This document shows, in pieces, positions 57,743-64,000 of a stretch of DNA of 64,000 nucleotides. Position 1 is the stretch's first letter. Every line of letters starts with the position of its first letter. The notes under the pieces were generated by a model. The model saw only the letters and a program-made list of their open reading frames with translations. It was not told where the DNA came from and searched no databases. A program made the position numbers and the translations under genes. Source of the stretch: Marinobacterium nitratireducens (GTDB taxonomy: Bacteria; Pseudomonadota; Gammaproteobacteria; Pseudomonadales; Balneatricaceae); NCBI RefSeq assembly GCF_014645375.1, contig NZ_BMLT01000015.1, forward strand, positions 1 to 64,000, written 5' to 3'.

Positions 57743-58180
57743 ATGAAAGCACTGATACAGCGGGTCAGCTCCGCGCGGGTGGACGTCGACGGCGACTGCA
57801 CGGGCGCCATCGGGCCCGGCATTCTGCTGCTGCTGGGCGTTGAGAAGTGCGACGACGAAGCGGCGGCCGACAAACTGCTGGCCAAGGTGCTGGGCTATCG
57901 AATATTCGCCGACGCCGACGGCAAGATGAACCTCAACCTGCAGCAGGCCGAAGGCGGGCTGCTGGTGGTCTCGCAGTTCACTCTGGTCGCCGACACCCGC
58001 AAGGGTCTGCGCCCGAGTTTTTCCTCCGGCGCCAGCCCCGAACTGGGCGAACGTCTCTACGATTACTTCGTCGAACGGGCCCGTAGCCTGCACCACGAGG
58101 TCGCCACCGGCCGCTTCGGCGCCAATATGCAGGTCTCGCTCACCAACGACGGACCGGTCACCTTTATGCTCGAGTCATGA
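57743..58180 (+). CDS. dtd: D-aminoacyl-tRNA deacylase
   Basis: 145 residues. Both DTD active-site motifs are present: [14 protein letters not shown] (SQxFTL-like, about 76-89) and the Gly-cisPro element [11 protein letters not shown] at the C-terminus. It hydrolyses D-amino acids (and mischarged glycine) from tRNA. The ATG at 57743 gives the standard N-terminus [17 protein letters not shown]; the ten extra upstream codons are not conserved. It follows pip by 144 bases. Confidence 0.96.
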   Translation: MKALIQRVSSARVDVDGDCTGAIGPGILLLLGVEKCDDEAAADKLLAKVLGYRIFADADGKMNLNLQQAEGGLLVVSQFTLVADTRKGLRPSFSSGASPELGERLYDYFVERARSLHHEVATGRFGANMQVSLTNDGPVTFMLES

Positions 58181-58227
58181 GAATGCTGAGCCGCCGTTGA
58201 CTGTCCACTCCAGACTGTGAACGCTCA

Positions 58228-59571
58228 TCACACGTTCAGCACCAGATGCTCGCGCTCCCAGGAGCTGATGACCTGGTTGAAGGTTTCGAACTCGGCACGC
58301 TTGACGCCGATATAGGCCTGGACAAAGCGGTGACCGAGCAGCTCTTTCAGCGGCTCGCAGTTGTCCAGCAGACGCAGCCCCTCTTCCAGGGTCCGCGCCA
58401 GTTCGATCCGGTCACCGGGCCTGAACGACACCCCGTCCAGCGGCGTTGTCGGTTCAAGCTCCCCCTTGAGACCGAGGTAGCCGCAGGCTAGCGTCAGCGC
58501 CGTCGCCAGGTAGGGGTTGGCATCGGCGCCCGCGAAGCGGTTCTCGATTCGCGTCGCCTCGGGCGCGCAGGCCGGCGCACGCAGGCCGGTGGTGCGGTTG
58601 TCGATGCCCCAGTGCATGTTGACCGGCGCGGAAATGTCCGGCACGAAACGGCGATAAGAGTTGACGTTCGGGGCGAAAAAGCTGATCGCTTGCGGGATGT
58701 AGTGCTGCAGACCGCCCAGGTAGTGATGGAAGGCCCGGCTGTAACCGCCGTTACCGTCAGAGAAGATATTGCGCCCTGTACCGGTCTCGACGAGGCTCTG
58801 GTGAATGTGCATCGAACTGCCGGGCTCGTGCTCCATGGGCTTGGCCATGAAGGTCGCGTAGATATCGTGCTTCATAGCCGCCTCGCGCAGCGTACGCTTG
58901 AAAACGAACACCTGGTCGGCGAGGTTGAGCGGATCGCCGTGCAGGAAGTTGATCTCCATCTGCGCCGCGCCGGTTTCGTGGATCAGGGTATCGACGTCGA
59001 GCCCCTGGGTCTCGCAGTATTCGTACAGCGTATCGATGATCGGGTTGAACTCGTTGACCGCATCGATGCTGTACGACTGGCGGGCCGTTTCCCGCCGGCC
59101 CGAGCGGCCGATCGCCGATTTCAGCTCGTAGTCCGGGTCCAGGTTCTTCTGAATCAGGTAGAACTCGATCTCGGGCGCGACCACCGGCTGCAGACCCTCA
59201 TCCTCGTAGAGCTTCAGAATCCGCCGCAGCACCGAGCGCGTCGAGAGGGGGTGCAGGTTGCCGTCGGTGTCGTAACAGTCGTTGATGATCTGCGCCGTGG
59301 GCTCATCGGCCCAGGGTACCCAGCGCAGGGTTGAGTGATCCGGCACCAGTATCATGTCACGATCCGATGGGTGCACAACCTGATCGTAATCGTCGGCCCA
59401 GCCGCCGGTGACGGTCTGCACGAGAATCGCCTCCGGAATTCGGCCGCTCTCCTCGCGGAGGAATTTTCGCGTCGGATAGAACTTGCCCCGGGCATTACCC
59501 GTCATGTCCGGCAACGTGGATTCGATCTCGATGATCCCGTTCTCTTTCAGAAAGCTCTCGATGGCTTCCAT
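58228..59571 (-). CDS. puuA: Gamma-glutamylputrescine synthetase (GlnA-like PuuA/SpuI)
   Basis: 447-residue member of the glutamine-synthetase superfamily, more like PuuA than the GlnA at 47 kb: it lacks the adenylylation motif and has IIEIESTLPDMTGNARGKF at the N-terminus. The metal sites are in VVAPEIEFYLIQ, TGAAQMEINFLHGD and EPGSSMHIHQSL. It ligates glutamate to putrescine (or another amine) with ATP. It is divergent from an FAD oxidase of the PuuB type, with shared dyads between them. Other family members act on ethanolamine or aromatic amines, so the exact amine is inferred. Confidence 0.87.
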   Translation of the reverse strand: MEAIESFLKENGIIEIESTLPDMTGNARGKFYPTRKFLREESGRIPEAILVQTVTGGWADDYDQVVHPSDRDMILVPDHSTLRWVPWADEPTAQIINDCYDTDGNLHPLSTRSVLRRILKLYEDEGLQPVVAPEIEFYLIQKNLDPDYELKSAIGRSGRRETARQSYSIDAVNEFNPIIDTLYEYCETQGLDVDTLIHETGAAQMEINFLHGDPLNLADQVFVFKRTLREAAMKHDIYATFMAKPMEHEPGSSMHIHQSLVETGTGRNIFSDGNGGYSRAFHHYLGGLQHYIPQAISFFAPNVNSYRRFVPDISAPVNMHWGIDNRTTGLRAPACAPEATRIENRFAGADANPYLATALTLACGYLGLKGELEPTTPLDGVSFRPGDRIELARTLEEGLRLLDNCEPLKELLGHRFVQAYIGVKRAEFETFNQVISSWEREHLVLNV

Positions 59572-59645
59572 AGCTCACCTGTACTGTTTGTTACATGCTT
59601 TGAATTTAGGGCTAACCCGGCGCTTGCGGCGGCTGCAGGTTCGCA

Positions 59646-59673
59646 ACAATACCGAATAATCATTCGGCTAAAG
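59646..59673 (-). promoter_or_regulatory. puuA promoter with dyad operator in the spacer
   Basis: CCGAAT-AATC-ATTCGG (59652-59667) exactly fills a 16-base spacer between a weak -35-like CTTTAG and -10-like TATTGT on the minus strand. The dyad is certain; the promoter boxes are modest. Confidence 0.55.
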
Positions 59674-59732
59674 CACTCATAAAGACCATCAGGAAAAATC
59701 ACAAAAACAGAAAAAATGGCCAATTCACGAGC

Positions 59733-59767
59733 TTTACGAACTATACAACCCGAATTATCATTCGGGT
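59733..59767 (+). promoter_or_regulatory. puuB promoter overlapped by the second dyad
   Basis: TTTACG (59733-59738), 17 bases, then TATCAT (59756-59761). The dyad ACCCGAAT-TATC-ATTCGGGT (59748-59767) covers the -10 box. It repeats the CCGAATNATCATTCGG core of the puuA site 98 bases away. Confidence 0.6.
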
Positions 59768-59876
59768 ATACCTACCTCTACATATAGCGAAAAAGCATTC
59801 CCACACCTTATCATCCGCCATCCTGAAAGCGTTCGCCGGGGAGCCAGGCGACGCCGGGTGAAACGAGGTAACAACA

Positions 59877-61157
59877 ATGAACATGCAGGGATACGAATCC
59901 TCCTATTACGCCGACAGCGCCAACCCCAAAGTGGACTATCCGCCGCTGACCGGCGCCGCCAGCACAGACGTCTGCGTGATTGGCGGGGGCTATACCGGCC
60001 TGTCCGCCGCGCTCCACCTGGCTGAACGCGGCTACTCGGTGACGCTGCTTGAAGGTGAGCGGGTCGGCTGGGGAGCTTCGGGCCGCAACGGCGGCCAGGT
60101 CAATGCCGGCCACTGCATGGATCAGGCGGACCTCGAAGCCCGCCTCGGCCGAGATCATGCGAAGGCTCTCTGGGAGCTGTCGCTCGAGTCGGTGGAACTG
60201 GTCAAGCAACTCATCGAGCGGCACCGGATAGACTGCGATCTAAAACCCGGTGTGCTCCATGCCGCCGCCAAGCGCCCGATCAACGACAGTTATCGCCGCA
60301 CCGTGGACAAGCTGCGCGACGAATACGGTTACGACGGCGTGCGCTTCGTCGCCGAGAACGAGATGCGGGAGATGCTCGGCACCCACCGCTATTACGGCGG
60401 CGAGCTCTGGCGCGACGGCGCCCATCTGCACCCGCTCAACTACGCCCTCGGGCTGGCGCACGCCGCTGCCGGTGCCGGCGTCCGCATCCACGAAAACAGC
60501 CGCGTCACCCGCTATCGGGCGGGCGCTTCGGCCGAAGTCAGAACCGAGCGGGGTCATGTCAAAGCCCGCTACATTCTGCTGGCCTGCAACGGCTATCTCG
60601 GCGCTCTGGAACCCAGGGTGGCCGGCAAGATCATGCCGATCAACAACTTCATCCTGGCGACCGAGCCGCTCGATGACAGTCTCGCCCGCAGCCTGATACG
60701 CGACGATGTGGCCGTGGCCGACTCCCGTTTCGTCATCAACTACTTCCGCCTCTCCGCCGACAACCGTCTGCTGTGGGGCGGCGGCGAAAACTACAGCAGC
60801 CGGTTTCCGAAAGACATCAAGGGCTTCGTGCGCAAATACATGCTGGAGGTCTATCCACAGCTAAAGGACCTGCGCATCGATTACGGCTGGGGCGGGACCC
60901 TGGCGATCACGCTAAACCGCATGCCCCATTTCGACCGGGTCGAAGACAATCTTTTCGTCGCCCAGGGCTACTCGGGGCATGGCATCGCCCTGGCGACACT
61001 CGGCGGCAAGCTGATGGCCGAGGCCATCGCCGAGACGGCCGAACGCTTCGATATCTTCGCCAGGGTGCCGACCCGAACCTTTCCCGGCGGCACGCTGCTG
61101 CGCTGGCCGGGCCTGGTGGCGGGGATGCTTTACTATTCGCTAAGGGATCGTTTGTAG
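59877..61157 (+). CDS. puuB: FAD-dependent oxidoreductase, gamma-glutamylputrescine oxidase-like
   Basis: 426 residues of the DAO/PuuB family. The N-terminal FAD-binding Rossmann motif is VCVIGGGYTGLSAALHLAE (about 30-48), followed by VGWGASGRNGGQVNAGH (about 63-79), the conserved GxSGRNGG element of this subgroup. The C-terminal FAD contact is VAQGYSGHGIALATLGGK. PuuB oxidises gamma-glutamylputrescine to the aminobutyraldehyde derivative with H2O2. The divergent puuA-like gene makes the substrate. A PuuC-type aldehyde dehydrogenase is not in this cluster. Confidence 0.88.
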   Translation: MNMQGYESSYYADSANPKVDYPPLTGAASTDVCVIGGGYTGLSAALHLAERGYSVTLLEGERVGWGASGRNGGQVNAGHCMDQADLEARLGRDHAKALWELSLESVELVKQLIERHRIDCDLKPGVLHAAAKRPINDSYRRTVDKLRDEYGYDGVRFVAENEMREMLGTHRYYGGELWRDGAHLHPLNYALGLAHAAAGAGVRIHENSRVTRYRAGASAEVRTERGHVKARYILLACNGYLGALEPRVAGKIMPINNFILATEPLDDSLARSLIRDDVAVADSRFVINYFRLSADNRLLWGGGENYSSRFPKDIKGFVRKYMLEVYPQLKDLRIDYGWGGTLAITLNRMPHFDRVEDNLFVAQGYSGHGIALATLGGKLMAEAIAETAERFDIFARVPTRTFPGGTLLRWPGLVAGMLYYSLRDRL

Positions 61158-61261
61158 CATCGCGGACCGGCTGAAGCCTTGGTCTGGTCGCCAGCCGGCC
61201 GCAGCCATCAGACTCCGGTCACACCGACGATGCGACCATCAACCATGCGGGGACTCCGATA

Positions 61262-61939
61262 TTGCCCAGCCGAAACCAGCCAGATCAAAATGCGGCCGAC
61301 AACCACCTAACCCCCAGACACGACCCCGTCCAGCAGCGCTCTCGCGAGCGCGCCCAGCGGATCATCGATGTCACCGGCGAGCTGCTCGAACGCGTCGGCT
61401 TCGACGACCTGAACACGACGCTGATCGCACGGGAGGTCGGCATCTCCGTGGGCTCGCTGTATCACTACTTTCCGAACAAGCATGCGATTCTCTATGCCAT
61501 GGCCTCGCAGTGGCTGGAGGGGGTCGAGGCTCAGCTCGACGAGATAGACCGCTGGCCCCTGGAGGACATGCCGCTCGACGCGGCGGTGGAGCGCCTGATC
61601 GACTTCAATCTCCGCGTCTACCGCAGGCAGAAGGCGATGCTGCCGCTGGTGCAGGCGATGTTCTCGGTACCGGACCTGCGGGAGCTGGACCTGCACCACG
61701 ACGAGCTGGTCATTTCACGCATGGCCGCCGTGTTCAGGCGCCTCGGCATTCGCAAGCACCTCAACGAACGGGGCCGTATCGCCCGCCTCTACCTGGAGAT
61801 GACCCACAGCCTCTATCTGGTGGTGGTCAACCAGAATCCGCAGCGCGCGAAGCGCACCCTGAGCGATCTGAAGCTGATGTGCCTGACGCTGCTGCAGCGG
61901 CATTATCAGGAGAGTCGGGAGAAGGCATCTGACAGCTGA
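61262..61939 (+). CDS. TetR-family transcriptional regulator
   Basis: 225 residues. The helix-turn-helix (about 25-75) contains RSRERAQRIIDVTGELLERV, TTLIAREVGISVGSLYHYF and PNKHAILYAMA. The C-terminal ligand domain has no recognisable subtype. The start is taken as TTG at 61262 because no in-frame ATG or GTG precedes the DNA-binding domain; GGGGA lies upstream. It follows puuB by 104 bases on the same strand and is the natural candidate to bind the dyads between puuA and puuB. Confidence 0.87.
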   Translation: MPSRNQPDQNAADNHLTPRHDPVQQRSRERAQRIIDVTGELLERVGFDDLNTTLIAREVGISVGSLYHYFPNKHAILYAMASQWLEGVEAQLDEIDRWPLEDMPLDAAVERLIDFNLRVYRRQKAMLPLVQAMFSVPDLRELDLHHDELVISRMAAVFRRLGIRKHLNERGRIARLYLEMTHSLYLVVVNQNPQRAKRTLSDLKLMCLTLLQRHYQESREKASDS

Positions 61940-61947
61940 CAGCCTGG

Positions 61948-62631
61948 TCATTCCGTGCTGGCCGTCAGCCCGGCCAGACCGTGCTCCTTGATATAGAGCA
62001 CACAGCCGTCGCGGCTTGCCGGACGGTGGCTGGCGCCTGCGGGCAGACGCAACCAGTCGTGACGACCGTAGTCGGCCTGCTCGTCGTTGAAGCCGCCCTC
62101 GAGCACCAGTATCTCGACGCCACCGGGATACAGCCGCGGCTCCGACAGGGTCGCGGGCGCCCAGCGCTCCAGGCGCATGGTTTCGGGATGAGCCGCCTCA
62201 CGATAGAGCCACTTGACCTCGATGCCGGGCGCCGGGCCGGGCTGCCAGGGCATGGACCCGGTATCGAGCGCCTGCTGGCGCCGTTTGCCCGGATACTGCT
62301 GCAACTTGACGAACAGCAGGCAGCCGGCGTCCGACGACGGCGCGTGTTCGAAGCCTTCGGGGTTGAGCAGGTAACTGCCCGCCGGCCAGTCGCCGCCGGC
62401 ATCGGAGAAAACACCTTCGAGCACCAGTATCTCTTCGCCGCGCGGGTGCGGATGCGGCGGGAAAACGGCCGCGGGGGGATAACGCACCAGCGACGTCACC
62501 TCGCCGCCCTCGGCCGTACCCACCAGGTGCAGGCGCTTGCGCAGCACCTCGCCACCGGGGCTTGGCGTCCACTCCATATCGCCGGTGCGCACATGCACCC
62601 GGCGGGACATATCGCCGTTCACTGCTATCAT
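61948..62631 (-). CDS. Bicupin protein, ChrR-like
   Basis: 227 residues with two cupin modules. The first (about 40-105) has the metal ligands in FPPHPHPRGEEILVLEGVF. The second (about 150-220) has PGGVEILVLEGGFNDE but lacks the HxH pair. This resembles the cupin half of ChrR anti-sigma factors, without the zinc anti-sigma domain and without an ECF sigma gene nearby. It may be a stand-alone metal-dependent enzyme or oxygen-stress protein. The start at 62631 is fixed by a very good AGGAGGTG site; the longer upstream frame is antisense to the next gene. Confidence 0.82.
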   Translation of the reverse strand: MIAVNGDMSRRVHVRTGDMEWTPSPGGEVLRKRLHLVGTAEGGEVTSLVRYPPAAVFPPHPHPRGEEILVLEGVFSDAGGDWPAGSYLLNPEGFEHAPSSDAGCLLFVKLQQYPGKRRQQALDTGSMPWQPGPAPGIEVKWLYREAAHPETMRLERWAPATLSEPRLYPGGVEILVLEGGFNDEQADYGRHDWLRLPAGASHRPASRDGCVLYIKEHGLAGLTASTE

Positions 62632-62655
62632 GGTGAGCACCTCCTGGGCTTTTGC

Positions 62656-63300
62656 ATGGATTCGCTCATGGTCCGATACGAAGTCAAACCGCTCTCCCCT
62701 CTGGCTTTGCTCTGGCTGGCGCTCTACTGCGCCGTTCTGGTCTGGTCCGCGATAGACCCGAAAGACCGCATGACATGGTGGCTCGAGGTTCTGCCCGCGC
62801 TGGTCGCACTGCTGCTGCTGGGTGCGACACGCCCGCGCTTTCCGCTGACACCACTGTGCTACACCCTGATCCTCGCGCATTGTTGCATACTGATGGTCGG
62901 CGGCCACTACACCTACGCGGAAGTGCCGCTGTTCGACCGGATCTCGGAGTGGTTCGGCTGGAGCCGCAACAACTACGACAAGGTTGGACACTTCGCGCAG
63001 GGCTTTGTCCCCGCGCTCGCGGCACGGGAACTGCTGATCCGGTTGAAGGTGGTCAACGGCGCGGGCTGGCGCAACCTTTTCGTGGTCAGCGCCTGCCTGG
63101 CCTTCAGCGCCTTCTACGAGCTGATCGAATGGTGGGTGGCGGTCTTGAGCGGCACCGCCGCCGAAGCTTTTCTCGGCACCCAGGGGTATGTATGGGACAC
63201 CCAGTCCGACATGCTGCTGGCGCTGATTGGCGCCGTCAGCGCGCTGCTGCTCCTGCCGCGCCTGCATGACCGTCAGCTTGCGAGGCTTGCTGCGCAGTAA
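62656..63300 (+). CDS. DUF2238 (YjdF-like) membrane protein
   Basis: 214 residues with about six membrane segments (approx. 15-32, 42-56, 68-84, 115-130, 140-160, 185-203). The family marks are NNYDKVGHFAQGFVPALAARELL and AFYELIEWWVAVLSGTAAEAFLGTQGYVWDTQSDM, in which charged residues (D, H, E, D) lie close to the membrane face. The function of the family is unknown. It is divergent from the cupin gene by 24 bases. The start at 62656 is chosen; 62668 is also possible. Confidence 0.85.
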   Translation: MDSLMVRYEVKPLSPLALLWLALYCAVLVWSAIDPKDRMTWWLEVLPALVALLLLGATRPRFPLTPLCYTLILAHCCILMVGGHYTYAEVPLFDRISEWFGWSRNNYDKVGHFAQGFVPALAARELLIRLKVVNGAGWRNLFVVSACLAFSAFYELIEWWVAVLSGTAAEAFLGTQGYVWDTQSDMLLALIGAVSALLLLPRLHDRQLARLAAQ

Positions 63301-63317
63301 ACCCGTTCGCTTGCCTG

Positions 63318-63746
63318 TTACTGGTAGGTGCGCCCCTCATGGCGCAGCCAGCCGGCGGGGTGACGGCCGCGCGGATCCCGATGGGTCCAGTGCAGCACGC
63401 CCCCTTTGGCGTTCCACTCGTATTCGCCGTAGAACTCCACCCGGTCGCCCGCACGCAGCCCTTCGATACGCGGTGCCAGATCGATATTGTGCGCCACCAG
63501 CAGCGTCTGCCCGCTGCCGAGCTCAAGGATGAAACGCTGGTGACGGCTACCTTCAAGGTCGTCCGGCAGCACCTTGACGACCCGGCCCTCGCCCCGCACC
63601 TGCAGGTCACTGCGTTGATCGCGGAATGCCTGCGCCAGCACCGAATCGGACTGGCTCTGCTCTACCTGAGCGGGCGCCAGCCAATCCTCTTGCTGCAAAA
63701 ACAGCAACGCACCCAGCAGCAGGGCGCCCAATAGCAGTTTGTTCAT
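63318..63746 (-). CDS. DUF3465 exported protein
   Basis: 142 residues. A signal or anchor segment (MNKLLLGALLLGALLFLQQ) is followed by a small beta-rich domain with GEGRVVKVLPDDLEGSRHQR, LVAHNIDLAPRI and GDRVEFYGEYEWNAKGGVLH, ending WTHRDPRGRHPAGWLRH. This is the DUF3465 pattern, an OB-fold-like domain of unknown role. It is convergent with the DUF2238 gene (17 bases apart). Confidence 0.85.
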   Translation of the reverse strand: MNKLLLGALLLGALLFLQQEDWLAPAQVEQSQSDSVLAQAFRDQRSDLQVRGEGRVVKVLPDDLEGSRHQRFILELGSGQTLLVAHNIDLAPRIEGLRAGDRVEFYGEYEWNAKGGVLHWTHRDPRGRHPAGWLRHEGRTYQ

Positions 63747-63868
63747 CGATCCTCCGTGACGACTGGCAATACGACATCCTCTTGCCCCGCAGCGCCCAGC
63801 CTCTGGCGGCCCTGCGCGGGAAGACTTACTTTAGCAGCTGAGTTAACACTTCAGGATACCCCTTTACA

Positions 63869-64000
63869 TGAGCCGAGCCTTCGTCAAAGAAGACAGCGAC
63901 CAGCCCGAACGCCTGCCCGACCGGCCCCAGAGCAGTCTGCCCAACCTGATGACCGTGGGCGGACGTGATGCCATGGCTGCACGACTGACGACGCTTGAGC
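63869..64000 (+). CDS. GreA/GreB-family elongation factor, N-terminal start
   Basis: Only the first 44 codons are in the window. The start MSRAFVKEDSDQPERLPDRP followed by QSSLPNLMTVGGRDAMAARL is typical of GreB-associated or stand-alone GreA/GreB-type proteins, where a short charged leader precedes the coiled coil. The full length and the class cannot be judged from this fragment. Confidence 0.7.

Overview
The window looks like the chromosome of a high-GC gammaproteobacterium, probably a marine Pseudomonas-like or Oceanospirillales-type organism. The reasons are the two-subunit AruF/AruG arginine succinyltransferase, a 180-kDa-class NAD-glutamate dehydrogenase, the gpmI-envC-ctpA-yibQ and yibN-grxC-secB blocks, glnA with ntrBC, and a PotFGHI transporter. 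Genes are densely packed on both strands. I see no rRNA, tRNA, CRISPR array, prophage or insertion sequence. The species is inferred from gene content only. LAYOUT. 0-9.3 kb: the end of gdhB, then aruC, an M20 metallohydrolase and aruFGDB, i.e. arginine catabolism by the succinyltransferase route feeding glutamate to GdhB; no AstE/AruE desuccinylase is present here. 9.3-15.9 kb: cell-envelope and housekeeping block (yibQ, ctpA, envC, gpmI, yibN, grxC, secB). 15.9-21.7 kb: a LysR/HPP divergon, a DUF2384 orphan, an unusual histidine kinase, a YtoQ protein and CorA. 21.8-28.3 kb: NSS-type amino-acid transporter, leucine dehydrogenase and fused indolepyruvate:ferredoxin oxidoreductase, plus a possible 36-residue leader ORF. 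28.7-34.5 kb: 8-oxoguanine-deaminase-like amidohydrolase diverging from a WrbA-like flavoprotein and an NMT1-type ABC transporter. The 918-base gap between them contains a sigma-54 promoter match on each strand. 35.4-44.0 kb: a polyamine locus (potFGHI, glutamine amidotransferase and LuxR on one strand; GntR regulator and class III aminotransferase on the other). 44.3-48.6 kb: ntrC, ntrB and glnA, with clear sigma-54 promoters and NtrC-type dyads before both glnA and ntrB. 49-58.2 kb: typA, an alpha/beta hydrolase, a two-gene RND efflux operon, pip and dtd. 58.2-61.9 kb: gamma-glutamylputrescine synthetase and oxidase genes diverging across a region with two copies of one dyad, followed by a TetR gene. 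61.9-64 kb: cupin, DUF2238, DUF3465 and the start of a GreA/GreB-type gene. HOW IT FITS TOGETHER. The dominant theme is scavenging of nitrogen from arginine, branched-chain or aromatic amino acids, oxidised purines and polyamines, next to the NtrBC/GlnA control circuit. The sequence shows local operators that could link these modules: sigma-54/NtrC sites, a TTTTGTGATCACAAAA-type GntR operator, and a CCGAATNATCATTCGG operator at the putrescine genes. Intergenic spaces carry several families of palindromic REP-like repeats and an unusual heptad-periodic GTGAC element. I found no wholly new enzymatic system. The strongest leads are the M20 hydrolase in the AstE position, the sigma-54 divergon at 30 kb and the paired operators.
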